A DNA stretch of 47,227 nucleotides, taken from NCBI GenBank assembly GCA_016931315.1, contig JAFGFB010000210.1, forward strand, positions 1-47,227, read 5' to 3'. Both the position numbers and the translations under genes were made by a program. How positions within the stretch are numbered: the first letter of the stretch is position 1; the number at the start of each line of letters is the position of its first letter. This document shows, piece after piece, positions 26,163 to 33,705 of this stretch. This DNA is from Anaerolineae bacterium (GTDB taxonomy: Bacteria > Chloroflexota > Anaerolineae > B4-G1 > SLSP01). The notes beneath the pieces were generated by a model. That model searched no databases. It worked only from the letters and a program-made list of their open reading frames with translations, and was not told where the DNA came from.

Positions 26163-27785
26163 TTAAAACGTCTGCATCCCCAAAGGTCTTGAGCGCTCCA
26201 TGGCTACAAAGCCCACAACACAGACCATCATCAGAATGGTGGACATCGCCAACGCCTGTCCATAGTTTAGCGCACCTGGCAGCGAAAGAAAGCGGTAGAT
26301 AGCGATGGGCAGTGTGGGCAGTTCAGGACGGGCAATCATGGAAGTGGCGCCGAATTCCCCCATCGAAACCGTGAAGGCAAAGACGCTGCCTACTGCCAGT
26401 GCGCGTCGAACGATGGGCAGATCTACTTCGATGAAGACGTGTATCGGCGCTGCGCCCAGTGTGGCAGCTGCTTCGCGCAGCGCCGGGCGGATGGATTGTA
26501 GTGCGGGTAACAGGCTCCGCACGACAAACGGCAGCGCTACGAGCGTGTGCCCGCAGATGATCAGGAGTGGCGTGCCTCGCAACGCCAGCGGCGGACGCCC
26601 CATGCTGATGAGGTAGCCCAGGCCTAGCGTTACCGCTGAGGTGCCCAGCGGCAACATGAAGAGCGCGTCGAGCACCCAACCGCCTGACGCCAGCCGTTGG
26701 CGCAGCAACGCCAGCGAGGTGAGCAGGCCCAAAAACAGCGCGAGCGCCGTCGTCGCCAGGGCAAAGCGCGCGGAATTCCATATCGCCATGATCGGCGGGA
26801 CGTAGAAGATGGAACGGCGGGGATTTTCAAAGAGTGCGGTGTAATAGTGCAATCCGTCGCCAAAAGAGCGTGTGATGAGTGTAAGCAATGGCGCAATCAG
26901 CAACAGCCCCAGCAGGAGCACGGTCGCTGATACCAGCGCGATTTCTGGAAAATGGTGCGGGCGGCGTTGCGTGGCCCACTGCGGGCGCAACTCCAGTGGG
27001 CGTGCCAGCCCCGTTTGCAGGCGGGTGTAGGTCAGCGTGAGCATCAGGGTAATCCCGATTTGCAGGAGCGAGAGCGCGGCTGCCAGCGGCAAATTGGCAA
27101 AATTGATGGTCTGCCGGTAGATTTCCACCTCGAGTGTTGCGAAGCGTGGTCCCCCGAGAATGAGGATTACGCCGAAGCTGGTGAAACAGAAGATGAAGAC
27201 CAACATGGCTGCCGCGCCTAAAGCGGGCGCAAGCAGGGGCAATGTCACTTCACGGAAGGCGTTCCAGGGTGAGGCGCCCAGCGTTCGCGCCGCTTGCTCC
27301 AGGTGCGGGTCGAGATTGGCCCAAAACCCTCCGACCATTCGCAGTATGACAGTGACATTGTAGAAGATATGGGCGAGCAGAATGGCCCCTAGCGTGTAGC
27401 GCAGCTCCGATTGGCTTCCCGTCAACGCTGTGAATGCGGTCGCGACGACAACGGTGGGCAACACGAAGGGTACGGTGGCGAGCGCCTGGAGTAAGGTCTT
27501 ACCGGGGAAATCGTAGTGCGCAAAGATATAGGCCCCCGGCAGCCCCAGAAGCAGTGTGAGCGCTGTTGAGAGCAGCGCCTGTCCAAAGGTGAAGCCCAGA
27601 ACGCGCAGAGTCCCCGCGCTCAAAAGGCGGGGAAGCACAGCGCTGGCATCGTTTTCCACAAAACTTACGCGGAAAATGGCTGCCAGTGGGTAGAAGTAGA
27701 AGAGAGTGAGGAAGAGAAGGGGGAGCAGGAGGAGCACCCAGGGTTGCAGCTGGCGCGAAGCACGCGACGCGCGTGGGGTTGGCAT
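26163..27785 (-). CDS. thiP: ABC transporter permease, ThiP-like fused double permease
   Basis: A 540-residue protein with about twelve TM segments in two homologous halves, as in ThiP. The permease EAA loops are EQAARTLGASPWNAFREVTLP in the first half and REAAATLGAAPIHVFIEVDLP in the second. The start at 27785 shares one base with the thiB stop (TAATG), so translation is coupled; an upstream in-frame start lies inside thiB and is rejected. It would form the membrane channel with the ThiB-like binding protein. Confidence 0.88.
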   Translation of the reverse strand: MPTPRASRASRQLQPWVLLLLPLLFLTLFYFYPLAAIFRVSFVENDASAVLPRLLSAGTLRVLGFTFGQALLSTALTLLLGLPGAYIFAHYDFPGKTLLQALATVPFVLPTVVVATAFTALTGSQSELRYTLGAILLAHIFYNVTVILRMVGGFWANLDPHLEQAARTLGASPWNAFREVTLPLLAPALGAAAMLVFIFCFTSFGVILILGGPRFATLEVEIYRQTINFANLPLAAALSLLQIGITLMLTLTYTRLQTGLARPLELRPQWATQRRPHHFPEIALVSATVLLLGLLLIAPLLTLITRSFGDGLHYYTALFENPRRSIFYVPPIMAIWNSARFALATTALALFLGLLTSLALLRQRLASGGWVLDALFMLPLGTSAVTLGLGYLISMGRPPLALRGTPLLIICGHTLVALPFVVRSLLPALQSIRPALREAAATLGAAPIHVFIEVDLPIVRRALAVGSVFAFTVSMGEFGATSMIARPELPTLPIAIYRFLSLPGALNYGQALAMSTILMMVCVVGFVAMERSRPLGMQTF

Positions 27786-28834
27786 TAGCGCAATACCGCC
27801 TCCGTCCATTCCTGAATCCAACGCTCGCGATTTTGCTCGATGTCAATGGGAGACAGAACTTCACCGGCGTACTGCGCAGGCTGCGCGTGGTCCTGGAACA
27901 CCTGCGGCAACGCTACCGCCTGATTGGTCGGATAGACCCACATCTGTAGCGGAATATCGGCTTGAAAGGCTTCGCTGAGGGTAAAGGCCACAAAGGCTTG
28001 CGCTAATTCGGGGGATTCCCCGTTTCGCAGGGCAGCGACAAATTCGATTTGCCGAAAGCACATCCCCGGCGCAGTAATGGCGCCGGTCGGCGGTTCGGTC
28101 AGCGCTCCCTCGCTGAAGTAGACCTCGGCAGCGGGGCTGCTGGCGTAGCTGACCACCAGCGGGCGCGTCCCCTCACTGTACGCGCCGCCGCTGAATTCGG
28201 TGTAGTAGGCCGTGTCCCAGCCATCCACCACGAGCACATCGTTGGCGCGTAACGCGCGCCAGTAATCGAGATAACCCTCCTCACCAAATTTCTCAATCGT
28301 AGCGATGAGGAAAGCCAGTCCTGGCGACGATGACGCCGGATTCTGCACCACAAGCAGCCCCTTGTATTCGGGCAGGGTCAGCGCACTGAGGTCTTGGGGC
28401 ACAGCCAGTCCTGTGCTTTCGAGGGTCTCTTTGTCGTAATTCAGACACACATCGCCGTAATCCACGGGGAAGAAGCGATGCTCGGGATCGAGTCTGAGAT
28501 TCTCCGGGATGCCGTCAAGCGCGACTTGTTTCAGGGGGAGTGCAATATCGGCTTCTAATGCCCGGCTGAGGAAGGTATTATCTATGCCGTAAATGACATC
28601 CGCCTGGGGATTTTCCTTGCTCAGGATAGCCTGGTTGAGCATTGTGCCGGTATCGCCGGCTTTTAGAAATTGTACCGTGACGTTGTGCTCTGCCTCGAAG
28701 GCGGCAATGACCTCTTCGCTGACGCTGAAGCTATCGTGCGTCATCACCCGTAGCACTTGCGGCTCTGTGGGTTTCGGCGCCGCACAGGCAGTGACTAATA
28801 GCCCCATGAGTATGAGCAATGTGATCCTTTTCAT
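27785..28834 (-). CDS. thiB: thiamine ABC transporter substrate-binding lipoprotein
   Basis: A 349-residue lipoprotein: MKRITLLILMG then lipobox LVTAC. The mature part reads LRVMTHDSFSVSEEVIAAFE, then DVIYGIDNTFLSRALEAD, FFPVDYGDVCLNYDKE and VVDGWDTAYYTEFSGG, the pattern of the ThiB family (TIGR01254-type), which binds thiamine and its phosphates. The start at 28834 has AGGAGGTG five bases upstream. It lies 21 bases after thiN. Confidence 0.9.
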   Translation of the reverse strand: MKRITLLILMGLLVTACAAPKPTEPQVLRVMTHDSFSVSEEVIAAFEAEHNVTVQFLKAGDTGTMLNQAILSKENPQADVIYGIDNTFLSRALEADIALPLKQVALDGIPENLRLDPEHRFFPVDYGDVCLNYDKETLESTGLAVPQDLSALTLPEYKGLLVVQNPASSSPGLAFLIATIEKFGEEGYLDYWRALRANDVLVVDGWDTAYYTEFSGGAYSEGTRPLVVSYASSPAAEVYFSEGALTEPPTGAITAPGMCFRQIEFVAALRNGESPELAQAFVAFTLSEAFQADIPLQMWVYPTNQAVALPQVFQDHAQPAQYAGEVLSPIDIEQNRERWIQEWTEAVLR

Positions 28835-28855
28835 GTAACACCTCCTGTTCAAGAA

Positions 28856-29530
28856 TCAGGAGCCATTTGACTCCCGTTTTTTGAGTTTCAATTCGTCTCT
28901 CAAACACCACAGCAACCCCTCTCGCGTCGTGACTGTTGCCTCTTCACAGGCAAGCTCGTTACTCACGCCGCGTGCCTGTCCGAAGTGCAGGGTTTCATCC
29001 CGCAGCGGGTAAGCCAACCCCGTTGTGCTCACTCCGTGCACATCGCCACCGAGGGGAATCAGGGAGATGGTATCGCCTGGGCTGCCGTGCAGAACCCGCG
29101 TCTCGCCGCCGCGAATGCAGCTAATCGTCCATGCACCGCCCGCGAGGATGACTTCACGGCCTTCTAGTGCAGGAAGCGCGAGCAGCAACAGGTTGGCGAG
29201 CGCCTGATCGGGACGCCCGCCCAGAGCGCCGAGGACTACAATGGTCTCGGCTGGCTGTTCCGCTGCCCAGAGCAGCGCCAATTCCAGGTCGGTTTCATCC
29301 TTGGCGGGGGGATGCGTTTGAAACACCGTGCCTGAAGCCCTCAACTGCGCCTGCAACTCCGGCTCCAGCGAATCCAGATCACCGATGATATGTTGCGGGA
29401 TTACCTCAGCATCTAGCGCATGGCGTGTTCCCCCATTCGCCGCGACGATGACATCCCCCGGACCTATCCAGCGGATGGCATCGGCGCGGGGATGATCCAT
29501 GATCCCGTTGGCAAAAATGATAATGCGCAT
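28856..29530 (-). CDS. thiN: thiamine pyrophosphokinase
   Basis: A 224-residue TPK. MRIIIFANG starts the family fold; DVIVAANGGTRHALD, HIIGDLDSLEPE (metal-binding DxD) and DETDLELAL follow, then GALGGRPDQALAN. It transfers pyrophosphate from ATP to thiamine, making TPP. The frame extends upstream into the riboswitch terminator, but the conserved N-terminus starts at 29530. It is the first gene after the TPP riboswitch, matching salvage of imported thiamine by ThiBPQ. Confidence 0.92.
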   Translation of the reverse strand: MRIIIFANGIMDHPRADAIRWIGPGDVIVAANGGTRHALDAEVIPQHIIGDLDSLEPELQAQLRASGTVFQTHPPAKDETDLELALLWAAEQPAETIVVLGALGGRPDQALANLLLLALPALEGREVILAGGAWTISCIRGGETRVLHGSPGDTISLIPLGGDVHGVSTTGLAYPLRDETLHFGQARGVSNELACEEATVTTREGLLWCLRDELKLKKRESNGS

Positions 29531-29612
29531 GTTGCTCCATGAATCATGCTCTGCGAGAGCCGGGCGCAGCTTGTTGCTCAGCGCAGCTTGCCGCGCCCGC
29601 TTCCACCTCAAC

Positions 29613-29650
29613 AATAAAAATCCCCGTGGGGTTATTGCCCTGCGGGGATG
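29613..29650 (-). terminator. intrinsic terminator of the TPP riboswitch
   Basis: The arms ATCCCCG and CGGGGAT (29643-29649 with 29620-29626) are followed on the minus strand by a T-rich tract, between the aptamer and thiN. It fits transcription attenuation by TPP. Confidence 0.75.
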
Positions 29651-29667
29651 ATTTTTGATACTGGTTT

Positions 29668-29775
29668 CTTCCTCCGCCGGCATGACCCGGATCAGGTTGC
29701 GCTTGCTATTGCAAGCGTAAGGGTCGGCGCGGCATGCTCAGCGCCCTCTCAGCCCGTTCCCCGGACTCCCCTGGC
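29668..29775 (-). promoter_or_regulatory. TPP (THI-box) riboswitch aptamer
   Basis: Read on the minus strand, the conserved elements are GGGCTGAGAGGGC, ACCCTT, AACCTGATCCGGGTCATGCC and GGCGGAGG, in the right order with a variable hairpin between. It senses TPP and would stop transcription at the downstream terminator, controlling thiN-thiB-thiP and probably the genes beyond. Confidence 0.93.
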
Positions 29776-29838
29776 AATGGTAAGTGTTTTAGTGTGCCGT
29801 AGGGGCATGTCGTATGCCCCACTGTGCTTATGCTTTGT

Positions 29839-29867
29839 ATTATAGCACCATTATGGTATAATGTCAC
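29839..29867 (-). promoter_or_regulatory. promoter of the thiamine operon, overlapping the tRNA promoter
   Basis: On the minus strand, GTGACA (29867-29862), a 17-bp spacer and TATAAT (29844-29839). On the plus strand TATAAT at 29857-29862, with a weaker TTGTAT 16 bp upstream, would serve the tRNAs. The two promoters overlap face to face. Confidence 0.65.
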
Positions 29868-29872
29868 TACGT

Positions 29873-29943
29873 GCGGGCGTTGCATAATGGTAATGCCTTA
29901 GCCTTCCAAGCTAATGATACGGGTTCGATTCCCGTCGCCCGCT
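29873..29943 (+). tRNA. tRNA-Gly (TCC anticodon)
   Basis: The acceptor GCGGGCG pairs with CGCCCGC (29936-29942), and the T-arm has GGGTTCGATTCCC. The anticodon stem TTAGC/GCTAA encloses CTTCCAA, so the anticodon is TCC at 29905-29907 (reads GGA/GGG). The discriminator base is T; CCA is not encoded. Confidence 0.95.
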
Positions 29944-29949
29944 TTTTAA

Positions 29950-30022
29950 GGGCCTATAGCTCAACGGTTAGAGCGGCCGGCTCATAACCGGTTGGTTCCG
30001 GGTTCAAATCCTGGTGGGCCCA
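29950..30022 (+). tRNA. CAT-anticodon tRNA, probably tRNA-Ile2 (lysidine-modified)
   Basis: The acceptor GGGCCTA pairs with TGGGCCC (30015-30021); discriminator A. The anticodon loop CTCATAA gives CAT at 29983-29985. Pairs C4-G69 and C5-G68 in the acceptor, and a variable region like E. coli ileX, match the features that TilS uses to recognise tRNA-Ile2 rather than elongator tRNA-Met. If so, the C34 is changed to lysidine and reads ATA. CCA is not encoded. Confidence 0.85.
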
Positions 30023-30035
30023 TCAGGAACTGTCA

Positions 30036-30065
30036 CTAACGGCCCGTTTATGAGCGGGCCGTTAG
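30036..30065 (+). terminator. 11-bp hairpin after the tRNA pair
   Basis: CTAACGGCCCG and its complement flank an eight-base loop between the tRNAs and prfA. There is only a weak T-tract, so it may be a processing or attenuation hairpin instead of a full terminator. Confidence 0.45.
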
Positions 30066-30128
30066 CCATGTTTAGTGCTATTGAAGTTAATGCCCCTAAC
30101 CGGGCTTATGAGGATGGAGTAGAGCACC

Positions 30129-31196
30129 ATGTTGGAACGATTCGCGGCGTTAGAAGAACGCTTCGAGGAACTGAATCGCCTGATGGCGGACCCGGCGCTG
30201 GCCCAGGATTACGAGAAGATTACCGAATATGCCAGGGAGCGCGCGGATCTGGAGCCCAAGGTTGCGCTTTACCAGGCCTATCGGCGTGCTGCGGAGACGC
30301 TCGAGCAGACTCACGAACTGCTGCGCGAGGAAGTAGATTCTGAATTGCGCCAGATGGCGCATGAAGAGATTGCGCATTTAGAGGCTGAGCAGGAAACGCT
30401 GGCATTGCAATTGCAGCAGCTGCTATTACCTAAAGACCCCCGCGACGAGAAGAATGTGATTATGGAGATTCGTGCGGGCGCTGGCGGCGATGAGGCGGGG
30501 CTCTTTGCTGCGGAGCTTTTCCGCATGTACACGCGTTATGCGGAGCGTCAGGGGGGCTGGAAGACGGATATCATCAGCGAGAACCATACCGGCATTGGTG
30601 GTTTCAAAGAGGTGATCTTTGAGATTCGGGGCAAGGGTGTGTATTCGCAACTCAAATATGAGAGCGGTGTGCATCGTGTGCAGCGTGTGCCGGTGACGGA
30701 GTCCAGCGGGCGCATTCATACCTCGACGGTAACGGTGGCGGTGTTGCCGGAAGTGGACGAAGTCGAAGTCGAGATCAACCCGAAGGACCTCGAAATCACC
30801 ACCTATGGCTCTTCCGGTCCTGGCGGTCAGCACATGCAGAAAAACGAAACCGCGGTGCGCATCGTACATAAGCCCACCGGCATTGTGGCGACGTGTGAAA
30901 ATCAGCGTTCGTTGACGCAGAACAAGCTTCAGGCAATGGCCGTTTTGCGCGCACGTCTCTATGAAATCGAGCAGCAGAAGCGCGAAGACGAGCTCGAAGA
31001 AGCGCGCCGCTCTCAAGTGGGCACCGGCGAGCGCAGTGAGAAGATTCGCACCTACAATTTCCCACAGAATCGGGTCACCGATCATCGCGTAGGCGTGAAC
31101 AGCTACAATCTCCCTGCCGTCATGGAAGGGGATTTGGCGTTATTCATCGAAGCGTTGACGCTCGACGAGCAGAACCGCAAGCTTGCAGAATTGTAA
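30129..31196 (+). CDS. prfA: peptide chain release factor 1
   Basis: A 355-residue class I release factor that reads UAA and UAG. The GGQ motif lies in GSSGPGGQHMQKNETAVR and triggers peptidyl-tRNA hydrolysis. The codon-recognition tripeptide is PVT (in RVPVTESSGRIHTS), the PxT of RF1 and not the SPF of RF2. The N-terminus MLERFAALEERFEEL and the length are normal. GGAG precedes the ATG by nine bases. RF1 recognises the TAG that breaks the heliorhodopsin gene, so no UAG reassignment is expected. Confidence 0.96.
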   Translation: MLERFAALEERFEELNRLMADPALAQDYEKITEYARERADLEPKVALYQAYRRAAETLEQTHELLREEVDSELRQMAHEEIAHLEAEQETLALQLQQLLLPKDPRDEKNVIMEIRAGAGGDEAGLFAAELFRMYTRYAERQGGWKTDIISENHTGIGGFKEVIFEIRGKGVYSQLKYESGVHRVQRVPVTESSGRIHTSTVTVAVLPEVDEVEVEINPKDLEITTYGSSGPGGQHMQKNETAVRIVHKPTGIVATCENQRSLTQNKLQAMAVLRARLYEIEQQKREDELEEARRSQVGTGERSEKIRTYNFPQNRVTDHRVGVNSYNLPAVMEGDLALFIEALTLDEQNRKLAEL

Positions 31197-31213
31197 CCTG
31201 CACTTGATGTTGT

Positions 31214-31246
31214 AGAGCCACAAAAGACCGTTTTGTGGCTCTTTTT
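31214..31246 (+). terminator. rho-independent terminator of prfA
   Basis: AGAGCCACAAAA and its exact complement (31231-31242) flank a five-base loop, followed by a run of T (31242-31246). It begins 17 bases after the prfA stop. Confidence 0.88.
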
Positions 31247-31385
31247 GTGCCGATGCCCCAGCAGTCGAGCCTTGGCGCAGTTGCTAGAACCTTGCGCAAG
31301 GCTAAACGCCGCTTGACGGGTACAGAACAAATGATGGCTGCACAACACCTCATATCAGGCGTGGCATGCCTGATTAAAGGAAAAG

Positions 31386-31429
31386 TGTTTTTGGGCGTGG
31401 CGCCGTACCCGACGCTGCGCCCAAAAACA
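31386..31429. repeat. intergenic palindrome (repeat C)
   Basis: TGTTTTTGGGCG (31386-31397) pairs with CGCCCAAAAACA (31418-31429); the stem continues inward with two G-T pairs. It has the same T-run/A-run design and the GTGTTTTTGG edge of repeat B. A small palindrome ATCAGGC/GCCTGAT lies just upstream (about 31355-31375). Confidence 0.65.
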
Positions 31430-31497
31430 TAAAAAAGATCCTCTTCATTTGTTTGCACAACCTCTTCCAGTTTTCCCCAAAAATCTGTAACCTATGC

Positions 31498-31526
31498 TTG
31501 ACATTTGTCTGTATCTCCCCTAAAAT
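31498..31526 (+). promoter_or_regulatory. promoter of the ethanolamine microcompartment operon
   Basis: TTGACA (31498-31503), a 17-bp spacer and TAAAAT (31521-31526). The leader from here to the first BMC-H start is about 180 bases with no clear gene. No 11-bp CarH-type repeats, B12 riboswitch box or EutV-type hairpins could be recognised. The intergenic region 31197-31714 otherwise contains the prfA terminator and repeat C. Confidence 0.7.
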
Positions 31527-31714
31527 GAAACGTAATGAGTTGAATTTCGCACTGTTTGCAGTTCTCATCAAAATGACTTCACTGGAACTATCCCATCAGC
31601 CCCGAATATTGACTCGTGCCTTTTGGAAAGCTTCCTCTTTTCACTGCGAAAACACGACAAGATTCGGAAAGTTGACCTTTTTTCGACCCTAATCATCCTT
31701 TCAAGGAGTTTGTT

Positions 31715-32005
31715 ATGACCATACAGTTGATTGCATTGGGTATGATTGAGACCAAAGGTCTGGTTGGCGCTATTGAAGCGGCTGATGCCATGGTCAAGGC
31801 TGCTAACGTCAAACTCATCGGCAAGGAAATTATTGGCGGTGGTTATGTCACAGTGATGGTGCGCGGTGACGTAGGCGCTGTAAAAGCCGCAACTGATGCC
31901 GGCGCTGCCGCCGCGCAGCGCGTGGGTGAACTGGTCAGTGTTCATGTCATTCCGCGTCCTCATGGCGATGTGGAATTTATTCTGCCCAAGGCGCAGGAGG
32001 ATTAG
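31715..32005 (+). CDS. eutM: BMC-H hexameric microcompartment shell protein, copy 1
   Basis: A 96-residue single-BMC-domain protein of the EutM/PduA/CcmK type: [60 protein letters not shown]. Such proteins form flat hexamers that tile the microcompartment facets, with a small central pore. AAGGAG lies upstream. First gene of the eut operon; eutA follows 18 bases later. Ninety consecutive residues are identical to the second copy at 38444. Confidence 0.95.
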   Translation: MTIQLIALGMIETKGLVGAIEAADAMVKAANVKLIGKEIIGGGYVTVMVRGDVGAVKAATDAGAAAAQRVGELVSVHVIPRPHGDVEFILPKAQED

Positions 32006-32023
32006 GCGCAGGAGTTCCACGGG

Positions 32024-33481
32024 ATGCTGCTGACCGGGCGCGAGCTGCTCAGCGTGGGAATTGATGTTGGCACCACGACGACGCAAATCGTCTTCTCCAG
32101 GCTTCGGGTGCATGATGTTGCCCGCCTGGGGCAAGTGCCACGCATCCAGGTAAATGCCAAGACTGTGCTTTACCAAAGCCCCATCGCTTTCACCCCACTT
32201 CTTACACCCGCAGAAGTGGATGTATCCGCGCTTACCGCCATCGTGCGGGAGGAATACCGGCGCGCCGGTATCACCCCTGAGCAAGTCGAAACCGGCGCAG
32301 TGATTGTCACCGGTGAAATTGCCCGCGCCAATAATGCCGACGCCATTCTTAAAGCCCTTGCGCATCTGGCGGGCGACTTCGTTGTCACCGTGGCTGGACC
32401 CAATGTGGAGGCGCAAATTGCAGGGCGGGGCGCCGGAGCGGCGGAGTATTCTGCAGAGCATTATGCCCAGGTGACTAATGTGGATATTGGTGGGGGGACC
32501 GCCAACGCGGCGATTTTCCGGGGCGGGGAACACCTCTCCTCCTCGGCGCTGGCGGTGGGGGGGCGCCAACTGGTGGTGGAGAAGACTTCTGGCATTGTGC
32601 ACTCCATCGCCCCACCTGGACAGGGCATCATTGAAGCCCTCAATCTGCCCATCCGTGAAGGTCAGCGTGTAGAACCGGAGACGTTGGAACGCTTTTGCAA
32701 CTGTATGGCTGACCTCATAGCCGACCTCATTGAGGGTGAGGTCAGTGCCTTGGGGCAGCGGCTTCAGCTCACGCCACCCTTACGCGGGGCAAAACAATCT
32801 TCCGTTATCTTTTTCTCCGGCGGGGTAGGCGCCTATTATTATGACCCTATCGAAATTCATGGCCTGGCGGATGTGTTGGTGCACGATGATGTGGGGCCGC
32901 TTTTTGCTCAATGTCTGCGTCTTCATCCGCGTATCCGTAAGTGCAATGTGCAGCGTCCCGCAGAGACACTTCGCGCCACGGTGATGGGTGCTTCGAGCGA
33001 AACTGTCACGCTGAGCGGCAGCACCATCTGGGTAGCGCAGGATTGGCTTCCATTGCGTAACCTGCCGGTGGTACGACCACAGCTCACATCCGCGGAGTTG
33101 TTTCAACCTGATCGTCTGGCTGAGGCGTTGTCTTATGCCGGGCAACGTTGGGATGTGGAAAGGGGGCAACGGGCTTTGGCTTTGGTGCTTGACCTGCCCG
33201 CGCGCTTGAACCATGAGGGCTTGACCACCATCACCCAGGGCGTCGTGCGCTACGTTGAGGCGCGCCATGACCGGGTCACTGGTGTGCCGCTGGTCCTGGT
33301 CCTTGAGCGTGATTATGCACAAGCGCTAGGGCAGAGCGTCCATGCTCAGAAGCCCGATTTGCCATTGCTCATCATTGACCAGATTGGGTTGGGCGAGGGT
33401 GATTTTATTGATATTGGGTTGCCGCTTCTGGGGGGGCGTGTGGTGCCGGTTTCGGTAAAAACGCTCATCTTCTATCACTAA
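32024..33481 (+). CDS. eutA: ethanolamine ammonia-lyase reactivating factor
   Basis: A 485-residue actin-fold ATPase of the EutA family. The phosphate-1 motif is GIDVGTTTTQIVFSRL (about residues 12-28) and NVDIGGGTANAAIF is the phosphate-2 loop (about 150-164). EutA removes damaged cobalamin from EutBC so that fresh adenosylcobalamin can bind. CAGGAG precedes the ATG. A 224-base gap with repeat D separates it from eutB. Confidence 0.93.
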   Translation: MLLTGRELLSVGIDVGTTTTQIVFSRLRVHDVARLGQVPRIQVNAKTVLYQSPIAFTPLLTPAEVDVSALTAIVREEYRRAGITPEQVETGAVIVTGEIARANNADAILKALAHLAGDFVVTVAGPNVEAQIAGRGAGAAEYSAEHYAQVTNVDIGGGTANAAIFRGGEHLSSSALAVGGRQLVVEKTSGIVHSIAPPGQGIIEALNLPIREGQRVEPETLERFCNCMADLIADLIEGEVSALGQRLQLTPPLRGAKQSSVIFFSGGVGAYYYDPIEIHGLADVLVHDDVGPLFAQCLRLHPRIRKCNVQRPAETLRATVMGASSETVTLSGSTIWVAQDWLPLRNLPVVRPQLTSAELFQPDRLAEALSYAGQRWDVERGQRALALVLDLPARLNHEGLTTITQGVVRYVEARHDRVTGVPLVLVLERDYAQALGQSVHAQKPDLPLLIIDQIGLGEGDFIDIGLPLLGGRVVPVSVKTLIFYH

Positions 33482-33582
33482 GGGATCCCCGCAAGCAGTT
33501 CTGGCTTAGAACCTATCCGAAAATTGTGGCGTGATGCGACCTCTCACTGAGACTTGTGGTCAAATTCGCTTTCTGGAATATA

Positions 33583-33640
33583 TTTTTTGGTTGGCGAGCA
33601 CAGCCCGCCAACCAAAAAACACTCTCAAAACCGCGCCTTT
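33583..33640. repeat. palindromic repeat inside the eut operon (repeat D)
   Basis: TTTTTTGGTTGGCG (33583-33596) pairs with its complement at 33606-33619 around a nine-base loop. The right flank (ACACTCTC, AAAA, CCGCGCCTTTAGG) matches that of repeat B. It lies between eutA and eutB; the rest of 33482-33705 shows no gene. Confidence 0.75.
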
Positions 33641-33705
33641 AGGCGCAAATCTCGCATCAAGCTGAATTTTCGAACAGATTCTTATTATCTGTAAGGTGGA
33701 CTATC

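Noticed and set aside
31475-31526. CarH-type repeat at the eut promoter
   Set aside because: TGTAAC lies 12 bp, not 11, before TTGACA and no third repeat is present.
31453-31692. A 79-residue plus-strand reading frame before the first BMC-H gene
   Set aside because: It spans the eut promoter and leader, has no ribosome site and no recognisable protein features.
31568-32602. A 344-residue minus-strand reading frame
   Set aside because: It is antisense to BMC-H and eutA; the codon pattern and homology support the plus strand.
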